Source of the DNA: Betaproteobacteria bacterium
GTDB lineage: Bacteria; Pseudomonadota; Gammaproteobacteria; Burkholderiales; Rhodocyclaceae
Assembly (NCBI GenBank): GCA_009779265.1
Contig: WREP01000001.1
Coordinates: 62,001 to 126,000 of the forward strand
Direction of reading: 5' to 3'
Length of the DNA: 64,000 bases
Shown piece after piece: positions 20,449 through 29,993 of the stretch; the stretch's first letter is position 1, and the number at the start of each line of letters is the position of its first letter. Both the position numbers and the translations under genes were made by a program. Under the pieces are notes generated by a model. The model saw only the letters and a list, made by a program, of their open reading frames with translations, was not told the DNA's origin and ran no database searches.

Positions 20449-22284
20449 TCAGGTCTTTTTCTGGGCATCCAGACGGAATTTGACGTAGCTGCCGGGCGCT
20501 GCTTCGATGACTTTCAGCGGGCCGGATTCCGACTGGCGCGCCTTGACCTTGGCCGCGCCGCCCGGCAGTCCGGTGACCCACTGGTGCCAGTGCGTCCACC
20601 ACGAGCCGGCGTTTTGCGTGGCGCCGGCAAGGAAATCTTCCGGGCTTTCCGGCAGCTTGCCGTCGGTGGCTTCGTTGGTCCAGTAGCCGTATTTGTTGGC
20701 GACCGGCGGATTGACGATGCCGGCGATGTGGCCGGAACCGCCGAGGACGAACTTGGTCGGGCCGGAGGGCAGGCGGGCGCCCATGTAGGTGCTCTTCCAG
20801 GGCGCGATGTGGTCCTCGATGGTGGAGATGAAATAGCACGGGGTCTTGACCTTGCCGATGTCGATCTTGACGCCATCGAGGGTAATGCCGCCCGGCTCCT
20901 TGAGCTGGTTGGCCAGATACATGTTGCGCAGGTAGAAGCTGTGCATGGCGGCCGGCATGCGCGTGGAATCGGAGTTCCAGTAGAGCAGGTCGAAGGGAAA
21001 AGGCTCCTTGCCCATCAGGTAGTTGTTGACGACGAAGGACCAGATCAGGTCGTTGGCGCGCAGCATGTTGAAGGTGCCGGCCATTTCCGAGCCTTCCAGG
21101 TAGCCGCGCTCGTTCATCCGCTTTTCGAGGCCGGAAACGGCGCCTTCGTCGAGGAATACGCCCAGTTCGCCGGGTTCGGAAAAGTCGATCATGGTGGTGA
21201 AGAAGGTCGCGGTATTGACGCGCTTGTCCTTCTTGGCCGTCATGTAGGCAAGCAGGGTCATGAGCAGGGTGCCGCCCAGACAGTAGCCGGCCATGTTGAC
21301 GCTGTTCTCGCCGGTCTGGGCGCAGACCTGGTTGAGGGCTTCGAGCGCGCCTTCGCGCAGGTAGTGCTCGTAGCTTTTCTCGGCCAGTTTTTCATCCGGG
21401 TTGACCCAGGACATGATGAAGGTGGTGTGGCCTTGCTCGGTTGCCCACTTGACCAGCGAATTCTTTTCGCGCAGGTCGAGGATGTAGTACTTGTTGATCC
21501 ACGGCGGCACGATGAGGAAGGGCTTCTTGTATTGCTCCGGCGTCTGCGGGTCGTACTGGATCAACTGGAACAGTTCGTTCTGGAAAATCACCTTGCCCGG
21601 CGTCGTGGCGACGTTCTTGCCCATCTCGAAGGCTGAGGTGTCGGTCATGCGGATGCGCAATTGGCCATCGCCGGCTTCGACATCGTGGAGGAGATTGTTC
21701 AGACCCTTGAGCAGATTCTTGCCGTGGCTGTTGACCGTTTCGCGGAAGACTTCCGGGTTGGTCAGGGCGAAATTGGAGGGCGACAGCGCATCAATGTACT
21801 GGCGGGTGAAGAAATTGACCTTCTGCTGCGTCTGCCCGTCCAGGCCGTCGATGTCGCTGACGGAATCATGGATGTGGCGGGCGGTGATGAGATAAGACTG
21901 CTTGATGAAGTCGAACAGAAAATGCTCTTCCCATTCCTCGTTCTTGAAGCGGTTATCGCCTTTTTTCGGCGCCGCGACCGGCGCCGGCACCGGCAAGCCC
22001 ATCATCTTCATCGAGGTGTTTTGCCACAGCGAGAAGTAGTCCCACATCATGTTCATCTGGGTCTGCGCGATCTTGTACGGATTGGCTAAAAGACGCGCCG
22101 ACAGATCCATGAAAGCGCGGGCCACGCCGAGTTCGTCGCTGGGGGCATCGACGCCCTCCTTGGTCTGCTTTTCCATGAACTGACCAATCAGCCGCGAGGC
22201 GCGCTGCGCCACCTCGGCATAGGTCTTGGCCATCTCGGCCGGATTGTGCAGGCTGCAACCCTGTTCTGCGGTTTGTTGCGACAT
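20449..22284 (-). CDS. phaC: class I poly(3-hydroxyalkanoate) synthase
   Basis: The 611-residue enzyme polymerises (R)-3-hydroxyacyl-CoA on carbon-storage granules. The lipase-like box GYCLGG places the catalytic Cys at 335. The IVPPWINKYYILDL segment and the GGSGHIAGIVNPP segment with the catalytic His are intact. Length and single-subunit layout fit class I (PhaC without PhaE/PhaR). Ribosome site AGAGGAG precedes the ATG. It is 15 bp behind the metallo-hydrolase gene, so probably co-transcribed. Confidence 0.95.
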   Translation of the reverse strand: MSQQTAEQGCSLHNPAEMAKTYAEVAQRASRLIGQFMEKQTKEGVDAPSDELGVARAFMDLSARLLANPYKIAQTQMNMMWDYFSLWQNTSMKMMGLPVPAPVAAPKKGDNRFKNEEWEEHFLFDFIKQSYLITARHIHDSVSDIDGLDGQTQQKVNFFTRQYIDALSPSNFALTNPEVFRETVNSHGKNLLKGLNNLLHDVEAGDGQLRIRMTDTSAFEMGKNVATTPGKVIFQNELFQLIQYDPQTPEQYKKPFLIVPPWINKYYILDLREKNSLVKWATEQGHTTFIMSWVNPDEKLAEKSYEHYLREGALEALNQVCAQTGENSVNMAGYCLGGTLLMTLLAYMTAKKDKRVNTATFFTTMIDFSEPGELGVFLDEGAVSGLEKRMNERGYLEGSEMAGTFNMLRANDLIWSFVVNNYLMGKEPFPFDLLYWNSDSTRMPAAMHSFYLRNMYLANQLKEPGGITLDGVKIDIGKVKTPCYFISTIEDHIAPWKSTYMGARLPSGPTKFVLGGSGHIAGIVNPPVANKYGYWTNEATDGKLPESPEDFLAGATQNAGSWWTHWHQWVTGLPGGAAKVKARQSESGPLKVIEAAPGSYVKFRLDAQKKT

Positions 22285-22299
22285 TTGTGAACTCCTCTG

Positions 22300-23343
22300 T
22301 CAATGCGCGGCGGCGTGTTCCCGCGGCCGCTGAAATCGAATCACGCCGTCGGCGTCGACGCTGCGCGACAGCCGCCCGGTTTGTTCCAAGTGGTTGAGAT
22401 GGGCGATCGCCTCGCCCATGGCGAACATCGTTTGGTGGACATCGAGCGCCTGCTGGAACAGCACGTCGAGCACGCCGGCCGCGCTCTGCGGCGCGTTCTG
22501 ACAATAGGCATCCAGCACGCCCAGGCGTTCGACGTGATGCGTGTGCAGCGCCCGCACCCGCGCCGCCATGCCGTAAAAAGGCAGCCCGTGCGAAGGCAGA
22601 ACCAGGGTTTCGTCATCGGCAATTTCACGCTCCAGATCGTCCAGCGAATCCAGATACCAAGCCAGCGCGTCGGCATCGGGGGTGGCCGCGAATACACTGA
22701 TATTGGTGGAAATTTTTGGCAACAGCATATCGCCTGAAATTAACACGCCCAGTTCCGCACAGTAAAGCGCCAGATGCTCCGGTGCGTGGCCGTGGCCGAC
22801 CAGCGCCCGCCACGCGCGGCCGTCGATGGCGAGGCGCTGGTTGGCGAAAAGGCGATGGTAGTGCTCGGGCAGCGCCGGCACCGCCTTGCGGTAGCCGGAA
22901 CCGCGCCCGGCGAACTGGCCCAGGCGCGCCTCGTCCAGGCCGTGCCGGCGGAACTGCTCGACCATGAAGGAGGAACCGTGGCCGCCCGTCTCGTGCCATA
23001 CCGCATGGGCGGTGAGGAACTCGCCGCTGGTCATGCACAGGACGGCGCCGGTTTCTTCCAGCAGCCAGGCGGCAAGGCCGAAATGATCGGGATGGAAGTG
23101 GGTAACGATCAGCCGACGCACCGGCCCATCGAGGTCGGCGATGATCCGCCGCCAAATAGCGCGCGTCGTGTCGTCGGGAAAGCCGGTATCGACGATGCTC
23201 CAGCCGTCGCCGTCGCGCAGCAGCCAGAGATTGACGTGATCGAGCTGGAAGGGCAGCGGCATGCGCAGCCAGAAAACGCCGGGAGCAACCTCGCTGCGCT
23301 CGCCGGCGGCCGGCGGCTGGGCCTGGGGATACCGCAGGAGCAT
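22300..23343 (-). CDS. MBL-fold metallo-hydrolase
   Basis: The 347-residue protein has the metallo-beta-lactamase-fold metal motif THFHPDHFG, the later ligands in GHGHAPEH and SGDMLLP, and SHGLPF. A helical C-terminal extension (about 265-347) resembles the C-terminal winged-helix segment of glyoxalase II/LACTB2-like hydrolases. I start at MLLRYPQAQ rather than the 39-codon extension overlapping the divergent gene. It is located directly upstream of phaC. The substrate is unknown; a thioesterase role in acyl-CoA metabolism is only a guess from context. Confidence 0.85.
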   Translation of the reverse strand: MLLRYPQAQPPAAGERSEVAPGVFWLRMPLPFQLDHVNLWLLRDGDGWSIVDTGFPDDTTRAIWRRIIADLDGPVRRLIVTHFHPDHFGLAAWLLEETGAVLCMTSGEFLTAHAVWHETGGHGSSFMVEQFRRHGLDEARLGQFAGRGSGYRKAVPALPEHYHRLFANQRLAIDGRAWRALVGHGHAPEHLALYCAELGVLISGDMLLPKISTNISVFAATPDADALAWYLDSLDDLEREIADDETLVLPSHGLPFYGMAARVRALHTHHVERLGVLDAYCQNAPQSAAGVLDVLFQQALDVHQTMFAMGEAIAHLNHLEQTGRLSRSVDADGVIRFQRPREHAAAH

Positions 23344-23386
23344 GAAATTACATTCAATTGGGGGCAGGCAGGGTACCATACAGCTT

Positions 23387-24529
23387 ATGACCATGATCAT
23401 ACGCCCCCTCACCGCCGCCGATACTGACGCCCTTGAGCAGGTTCGCCAGTTTTGCCGCAATTACGCCGCCTGGCTCGGCGTCGACCTGTCCTTCCAGGAT
23501 TTCGACCAGGAAATGGCGACCCTGCCCGGCGCTTATGTCGAGCCGGACGGCCGCCTCTTCTGTGCCGAAGTCGAAGGCCGGCCGGTCGGTTGTGTCGGCG
23601 TCCGCCAATTCTCCCCCGGCATCTGCGAAATGAAGCGCCTCTACGTCGAGCCGGCCGCGCGCGGCTGCGGCATCGGCCGGGCGCTGGCGCTGGCGGCGAT
23701 CAAGGCGGCCAAGGCCATCGGTTACAAACGTCTGTTACTCGACACCCTGCCCAACATGCGCATAGCCGTGAAGTTGTACCGCGAACTGGGCTTTTGCGAG
23801 ACGCCGGCCTATTACCCGACGCCGGTCGAAAATTCCGTATTCCTCGCTCTCGACCTCGACAATTGGTCGGAGGCGGAGATGCGCAACGAGAACCTCTCCC
23901 GCCTGTTCGACTTCAACCGCGCCTGGGCGCGCCAGATGCGCGAGATCGACCCGGACTATTTCGACAAGCTGGCCCACCTGCAGACCCCGGAATTCCTCTG
24001 GATCGGCTGCTCCGATTCGCGCGTGCCGGCCAACCAGATCGTCGGTCTCTTGCCCGGCGAAGTGTTCGTGCATCGCAATGTCGCCAATGTCGTCGTCCAT
24101 ACCGACCTCAACTGCCTGTCGGTGATCCAGTACGCGGTCGATGTGCTCAAGGTCAAGCACATCATGGTCGTCGGCCACTACGGCTGCGGCGGCGTGCAGG
24201 CCGCGCTCAACCGCAGCCGCGTCGGTCTCGTCGACCTGTGGCTGCGCCACGTGCAGGATGTGCGCAACAAACATGCCGCCGCCATCGACAATCTGGCGGA
24301 GGAAAAGCGCCACGACCGCCTGTGCGAACTCAACGTGCTCGAACAGGTCGTCAACGTCTGCCACAATACCGTTGTCCAGGACGCCTGGTGCCGCGGCCAG
24401 CAACTCACTGTGCACGGCTGGATCTACGGCCTCCGGGACGGCCACGTGCACAATCTCGGCATCACCGTGGACAAGCCCGACGATCTGGCGGCCCGCTACG
24501 CGGCGGCGCTTGCGGCGATTGAGGATTGA
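23387..24529 (+). CDS. GNAT N-acetyltransferase / beta-carbonic anhydrase fusion
   Basis: One uninterrupted 380-codon frame encodes two complete enzymes. Residues 1-160 are a GNAT acetyltransferase (acetyl-CoA loop RGCGIGRALALAAIKAAKAIGY). Residues 165-380 are a beta-class carbonic anhydrase: IGCSDSRVPANQI with zinc Cys, and VVGHYGCGGVQAAL with His and Cys. The junction reads LDLDNWSEAEMRNENLSRLFDFNRAW. The internal Met165 (23879) sits where stand-alone enzymes start, so the anhydrase may also be made separately. The acetylation target is unknown. Confidence 0.88.
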   Translation: MTMIIRPLTAADTDALEQVRQFCRNYAAWLGVDLSFQDFDQEMATLPGAYVEPDGRLFCAEVEGRPVGCVGVRQFSPGICEMKRLYVEPAARGCGIGRALALAAIKAAKAIGYKRLLLDTLPNMRIAVKLYRELGFCETPAYYPTPVENSVFLALDLDNWSEAEMRNENLSRLFDFNRAWARQMREIDPDYFDKLAHLQTPEFLWIGCSDSRVPANQIVGLLPGEVFVHRNVANVVVHTDLNCLSVIQYAVDVLKVKHIMVVGHYGCGGVQAALNRSRVGLVDLWLRHVQDVRNKHAAAIDNLAEEKRHDRLCELNVLEQVVNVCHNTVVQDAWCRGQQLTVHGWIYGLRDGHVHNLGITVDKPDDLAARYAAALAAIED

Positions 24530-24572
24530 TTTTCCGCACTCCCACAACGAACCCGCAAGGAGAGAATCCAAC

Positions 24573-25763
24573 ATGCAAGATCCTATCGTTATCGTTTCCG
24601 CCGCCCGCACCCCGATGGGCAGTTTCCAGGGCGCTTTTGCCGGCCTGACCGCCGCCAATCTCGGCGCCGTCGCCATCAAGGCGCTGGTCGAGCGCGCCGG
24701 CATCGACGCCAGCCTGGTCGACGAAGTGCTGCTGGGCTGCGTGCTGCAAGCCGGCCAAGGCCAGGCGCCGGCCCGCCAGGCCGCGTTGCAGGGCGGGCTG
24801 CCGCTCTCCGCCGGCTGCGCCACCATCCACAAGGTCTGCGGCTCGGCCATGAAGGCCACCATGCTCGGCCACGACGGCATCCTCGCCGGCTCCTACAACG
24901 TCGCCGTGGTCGGCGGCATGGAGTCGATGACCAACGCCCCCTACTTGCTGCCCAAGGCGCGCGGCGGCTACCGCCTCGGCCACGGCCAACTGCTCGACCA
25001 CATGTTCCTCGACGGTCTGGAGGACGCCTATTCTCCGGAAAGCCGCGGCCGCCTGATGGGCACTTTCGCCGAGGAATGCGCCGCCAGCTATGGCTTTACC
25101 CGCGCCGCCCAGGACGAATTCGCGGTTCGCTCGACCCAGCGCGCCATCGCCGCCAGCAATGACGGCAGCTTTACCTGGGAAATCGCCCCGGTCACCGTCA
25201 CCGGCAGGAAGGGCGATGTCGTCGTGGACAAGGACGAAGGCCCGTTCGCGGTAAACGTCGACAAGATCCCGACGCTCAAGCCAGCCTTCAAGAAGGACGG
25301 CACGGTTACCGCCGCCAATTCCTCGTCCATTTCCGACGGCGCCGCCGCGCTCTTGCTGATGCGCGCCTCGCAGGCCGAAAAACTGGGCTTGCAGCCGCTT
25401 GCCCGCATCGTCGGCCACGCCACCAATGCCGGCCTGCCGGCGCTGTTCCCGTCGGCTCCGGTCGGCGCCATGCAAAAACTGTTCGCCAAGACCGGCTGGA
25501 CGACCGATGCGGTCGACCTGTACGAAATCAACGAAGCCTTCGCCGTGGTCACCATGGCCGCGTTGCACGACCTCAAGCTCGACCCGGCCAAGGTCAACGT
25601 GCATGGCGGCGCCTGCGCCCTCGGCCACCCGATCGGCGCTTCCGGCGCCCGCATCATGGTCAGCCTGCTCGGCGCGCTGAAGAAATACGGCAAGAAGCGC
25701 GGCGTCGCCGCCCTGTGCATCGGCGGCGGCGAAGCCACGGCTCTGGCGGTGGAAATGCTCTGA
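24573..25763 (+). CDS. acetyl-CoA C-acetyltransferase (thiolase)
   Basis: The 396-residue thiolase has the acyl-Cys89 in HKVCGSAMKA, the His of NVHGGACALGHPIGASGAR and the second Cys in ALCIGGGEA. Such biosynthetic-type thiolases condense two acetyl-CoA to acetoacetyl-CoA (PhaA/AtoB). With phaC nearby it could feed polymer synthesis, but no phaB is in the window. Ribosome site AAGGAGAG precedes the ATG. First gene of a three-gene run with EamA and an acyl-CoA dehydrogenase. Confidence 0.92.
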   Translation: MQDPIVIVSAARTPMGSFQGAFAGLTAANLGAVAIKALVERAGIDASLVDEVLLGCVLQAGQGQAPARQAALQGGLPLSAGCATIHKVCGSAMKATMLGHDGILAGSYNVAVVGGMESMTNAPYLLPKARGGYRLGHGQLLDHMFLDGLEDAYSPESRGRLMGTFAEECAASYGFTRAAQDEFAVRSTQRAIAASNDGSFTWEIAPVTVTGRKGDVVVDKDEGPFAVNVDKIPTLKPAFKKDGTVTAANSSSISDGAAALLLMRASQAEKLGLQPLARIVGHATNAGLPALFPSAPVGAMQKLFAKTGWTTDAVDLYEINEAFAVVTMAALHDLKLDPAKVNVHGGACALGHPIGASGARIMVSLLGALKKYGKKRGVAALCIGGGEATALAVEML

Positions 25764-26681
25764 ATGCCGGCCCCGCACGGCCTGGCGCTGACCTACGTCA
25801 AGCTGGTGCTGGCGATGGCCATGTGGGGCGGCACCTGGATCGCCGGGCGAATCATCGCCCGCGAAGTCACAGCGCCGCTGGCCGTGGCCGCGTTGCGTTT
25901 TGTCGTCGCCGGCCTGATCGTGGCCGGCGTCATGCTCTTGCGCGGCAGCGGCATCCCGCTGCCGCGCGATGGCAAAACCTGGGGGCTGGTTTGGGCCTTG
26001 GGCTTTTTCGGCATTTTTCTCTATGCCATTTGCTTCTTCTACGGCCTGCAACACATTTCCGCCGGGCGCGGCGCTCTGGTCGTCGCCCTTAATCCGGTGG
26101 TCATCCTGCTGCTCGCCTGGCTCGCCGGCAAGGACCAGATGACGCCGAAAAAGGCGCTCGGCTGCGCCATCGCGCTGGCCGGCTGCCTGACGGTGATCGG
26201 CAACGGCGACCCGCTGTCCCTGCTGCGCGGCTCGGTCGGTATCGGCGAATGCCTGATCGTCGGCTGCGTGCTGTGCTGGACCGCCTACACCTTCATCGGC
26301 TGGCGGGCGAGCAGCCATTTCTCGGCGCTGGCGACAACGCTCTACGCTTGCTTCACCGGCGCCGTGTTGCTCGGCTTGGCGGCCCTGACGCAGGGCGCTA
26401 TTATGATCGAAGAATGGTCGTGGCGAGTGTGGGGCAGCATGTTGTTCCTCGCCGTGTTCGGCACGGCCATCGGCTATACCTGGTTCACCGCCGCCGTGCA
26501 GCAATTGGGCGCTGGCCGCGCCGCGATTTTTATCAACCTGATACCGGTTTTCGCCGTACTGCAAGCCGCCCTGCTACTCGACGAACGCCCCGGCCCGTCG
26601 GTACTCGGCGGCGGGCTGCTGGTCATCACCGGCGTCTGGTTGACCACTTTGCAAAAATACACTCGAGAGGAAGCAACATGA
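25764..26681 (+). CDS. EamA/DMT-family transporter
   Basis: The 305-residue membrane protein has about ten hydrophobic helices in two EamA repeats (LAMAMWGGTWIAGRIIAREV and FIGWRASSHFSALATTLYACF), typical drug/metabolite exporters. It follows the thiolase stop with no gap, and its own stop overlaps the acyl-CoA dehydrogenase start. The substrate cannot be told from sequence. Confidence 0.88.
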   Translation: MPAPHGLALTYVKLVLAMAMWGGTWIAGRIIAREVTAPLAVAALRFVVAGLIVAGVMLLRGSGIPLPRDGKTWGLVWALGFFGIFLYAICFFYGLQHISAGRGALVVALNPVVILLLAWLAGKDQMTPKKALGCAIALAGCLTVIGNGDPLSLLRGSVGIGECLIVGCVLCWTAYTFIGWRASSHFSALATTLYACFTGAVLLGLAALTQGAIMIEEWSWRVWGSMLFLAVFGTAIGYTWFTAAVQQLGAGRAAIFINLIPVFAVLQAALLLDERPGPSVLGGGLLVITGVWLTTLQKYTREEAT

Positions 26682-27814
26682 TACTCACGCAAGAACAGGA
26701 AATGATCCGCGACTCGATGCGCGCCTTCTCTCAGGAGCGCCTGGCGCCCTTCGCCGCCGAATGGGACAAGAACCACACCTTCCCGGCCGAGGCTCTGAAG
26801 GAACTCGGCGAACTCGGCGCCATGGGCATGGTCGTGCCCGAGGAATGGGGCGGCGCCGGCATGGATTACATGTCGCTGGTACTGACGCTGGAAGAAATCG
26901 CTGCCGGCGACGGCGCCACCTCGACCATCGTCTCGGTGCAAAACTCGCTGGCTTGCGGCATCACGCAAAAGTACGGCAGCAAGCAGCAGAAGGAGAAATG
27001 GCTGAAGTCGCTGGCCCGCGGCGAGAAACTCGGTTGCTTCTGCCTGACCGAGCCGCACACCGGCTCCGACGCCGCCGCCATCACCACCCGCGCCGACCGC
27101 GACGGCGATTTCTTCGTGCTCAACGGCGTCAAGCAATTCATCACCACCGGCAAGCATGCCCAGATGGCCATCGTCTTCGCCGTCACCGACAAGGCCGCCG
27201 GCAAGAAGGGCATTTCCTGCTTCCTGGTGCCGACCGACACGCCGGGCTTCATCGTCGGCCGCACCGAGGAAAAGATGGGCCAGCATGCCTCCGACACCGT
27301 GCAGATTCTTTTCGAGAACTGCCGCCTGCCGGCCTCGGCGCTGCTCGGCAAGGAAGGCGATGGCTACCGCATCGCCCTGTCCAACCTCGAAGCCGGGCGC
27401 ATCGGCATCGCCGCCCAATGCATCGGCATGGCCCGCGCCGCGTTCGAGGCCGCTGTGCGCTATGCCAAGGAACGCATCACCTTCCGCGTGCCGATCATCG
27501 AGCATCAGGCCGTCAGTTTCCGTCTCGCCGACATGAACACCCTGCTCGACGCCGCCCGCCTCATGGTCTGGCGCGCCGCCGCCCTGAAGGATGCCGGCAA
27601 GCCCTGCCTGAAGGAAGCCTCGATGGCCAAGATGTTCGCCTCGGAAGCCGCCGAGAAAATCGCCTCCGACGCCATCCAGATCCACGGCGGCGTCGGCTAT
27701 ACCCGCGACTTCCCGGTCGAGCGCATCTACCGCGACGTGCGCATCAGCCAGATTTACGAAGGCGCCAACGACATCCAGCGTCTGGTGATCGGCCGCACCA
27801 TCGCCAGCGAGTAA
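26678..27814 (+). CDS. acyl-CoA dehydrogenase
   Basis: The 378-residue flavoprotein has all expected segments: CFCLTEPHTGSDAAAI (FAD/substrate), GGVGYTRDFPVERIYRDVRI, and the catalytic Glu of SQIYEGANDIQRLVIGR, as in short/branched-chain acyl-CoA dehydrogenases. It oxidises acyl-CoA to enoyl-CoA and passes electrons to ETF. Start ATG 26678 overlaps the EamA stop. The chain-length preference is not assignable. Confidence 0.92.
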   Translation: MILTQEQEMIRDSMRAFSQERLAPFAAEWDKNHTFPAEALKELGELGAMGMVVPEEWGGAGMDYMSLVLTLEEIAAGDGATSTIVSVQNSLACGITQKYGSKQQKEKWLKSLARGEKLGCFCLTEPHTGSDAAAITTRADRDGDFFVLNGVKQFITTGKHAQMAIVFAVTDKAAGKKGISCFLVPTDTPGFIVGRTEEKMGQHASDTVQILFENCRLPASALLGKEGDGYRIALSNLEAGRIGIAAQCIGMARAAFEAAVRYAKERITFRVPIIEHQAVSFRLADMNTLLDAARLMVWRAAALKDAGKPCLKEASMAKMFASEAAEKIASDAIQIHGGVGYTRDFPVERIYRDVRISQIYEGANDIQRLVIGRTIASE

Positions 27815-27836
27815 TCCCGCCCGACCAGAAACCGCG

Positions 27837-27965
27837 ATGAACGCGCCGCTCGACTTCTGGTTCGATTTTTCCAGCCCCTACGGCTATCTGTTGAGCGCGC
27901 GCATCGACGCCCTTGCCGCCCGCCACGGGCGCAAGGCGCGTTGGCTGAAAACGGGCGGCTTTTGA
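27837..27965 (+). pseudogene. N-terminal remnant of 2-hydroxychromene-2-carboxylate isomerase family gene
   Basis: A 42-codon frame, MNAPLDFWFDFSSPYGYLLSARIDALAARHGRKARW, matches the first ~35 residues of DsbA-fold 2-hydroxychromene-2-carboxylate isomerases (usual length ~200). It then stops at TGA two nt before the next gene. It lies 22 bp after the acyl-CoA dehydrogenase, so the former operon member seems to have been truncated by a deletion. Too short for the ORF track. Confidence 0.75.
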
Positions 27966-27966
27966 G

Positions 27967-28793
27967 TTGAAGCGCCTGCGGCTCATCGTCCGGCTGACCG
28001 TAATCAGCTTGGCCGTTTGGAGCTTCGGCTTTGAACCGGGCTGGCTGCAACAGCGCGAGCTGGCGCTGACGGCGGCAGGCTGGTCCGGCCCGACGCTGAC
28101 CATCGCCGTCGCCGCCGATCTGCACAGCGGCGCGCCGCACGCCGGACTACCGATGTTGCGCCGCGTCGTCGACCAGCTCAACGCCAGCCGGCCCGACCTG
28201 ATCCTGCTGCCCGGCGATTTCGTGATCCAGCATGTGCTCGGCGGCGAGCCGCTCGCACCCGCCGCCATCGCTGGTGAACTCGCCCGCCTCAAGGCGCCGC
28301 TCGGCGTCTATGCGACGCTTGGCAACCACGACTGGTGGCATGACGGCGAACAGATCCGGCAGGACTTGCAAAGCACCGGCATTACGGTGCTGGAAAATGC
28401 CGCCGTGCCGCTGCCGACGGCAGCGGGTTCGTTGTGGCTGGCCGGCATCGGCGACGACATGAGCGGCCATGCCCGGCCAGAGCAGGCTTTCGCCCAGGCG
28501 CCGGAAGCGGCGTCGCTGATCGTCATGATGCACGACCCGGCCAACGCCCCGGCCCTGCCCGCCCGCACCCTGGTCGCCTTTGCCGGCCATACGCACGGCG
28601 GCCAGTTCCGCCTGCCCTTTGTCGGCGCCCTGGTCACGCCCGGCGCCTCGCCGCTGCGCCATGCCTATGGCTGGATCCCCGATGTGCCAGCGCCGACCTT
28701 CGTCACTGCCGGCGTCGGCACCAGCATTCTCCCCATCCGCTTCAACTGCCCGCCGGAAACCATCGTCCTGCGGCTAACCGGCAAAACCCCATC

Positions 28794-28797
<4 letters not shown>
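27967..28797 (+). CDS. calcineurin-like metallophosphoesterase
   Basis: The 276-residue protein has an N-terminal signal-anchor and the full metallophosphoesterase motif set: AADLHSG, LLPGDFV, LGNHDWW and FAGHTHGG (YkuE/YaeI-like). It begins with TTG immediately after the isomerase remnant; no ATG is available near the N-terminus. It is probably membrane-associated facing the periplasm. The substrate is unknown. Confidence 0.88.
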
Positions 28798-29393
<596 letters not shown>

Positions 29394-29549
29394 GCGCCCG
29401 ACTCAGAGCAAGCGCACGAAGCTTGGCGCATCCTGCTGCCTGACCTTTCCCCTGTGCACAAACCCTGACTTTAGCGTAGCATTGAAAAAGACAGCGGCGG
29501 GTTGCTGCTGACGGCCCGGCGCAATCCCGAGCCCCACGAGATAATACAA

Positions 29550-29966
29550 ATGTCATACGAAATCGTTTGGGAACCCGAAGGCGTTTTGGTGACTTTTTCC
29601 GATCGCATCACGCCCCCGGATCTGCTCGCTTCGGCCGGTCGAATGCATGCCGATGCCCGCTTCGACGAGGGGCGCTATGTCATCTACGATCTGCCGGAGA
29701 GCGCCGCGGACACTTTGTCGGAAGACGTCTTCGTCGAACTGTCGGCCCTGCACTACGGCGCCTACCTCTCGCACCCGAATTGTCGGATCGTTTTCCTGAC
29801 CAGCGACACGACCCTCGGCCAGTTGATCCTGAAGATTCTCACGGCGCCAGAACTGGTTTCCTACCCGATCGCGGTGATCGATTCACTGACCACCGCCCGC
29901 GACTGGCTGGACAAGCAGCCGAACCTGCACCTGACGAGCAGCATCATGGGTTTCCGGCTGCGCTGA
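29550..29966 (+). CDS. hypothetical protein, possibly STAS/SpoIIAA-like
   Basis: I start at MSYEIVWEPEGVLVTFSD (138 residues). Alternating strands and helices (GRYVIYDLPES..., NCRIVFLTSDTTLG..., YPIAVIDSLTTARDWLDKQ) suggest a SpoIIAA/STAS-like alpha-beta fold. No catalytic motif is visible. It is followed 27 bp later by another uncharacterised gene on the same strand. Confidence 0.65.
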   Translation: MSYEIVWEPEGVLVTFSDRITPPDLLASAGRMHADARFDEGRYVIYDLPESAADTLSEDVFVELSALHYGAYLSHPNCRIVFLTSDTTLGQLILKILTAPELVSYPIAVIDSLTTARDWLDKQPNLHLTSSIMGFRLR

Positions 29967-29993
29967 TTGCAATCGAGCCTGCCGCGAAACTGC

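Noticed and set aside
24462-26564. 700-aa minus-strand ORF opposite thiolase and EamA genes
   Set aside because: Low-complexity antisense of strongly coding plus-strand genes.
29394-29549. Possible tRNA or small RNA in the gap after the LOG-family gene
   Set aside because: No cloverleaf, no strong hairpin with T-run; nothing supportable.
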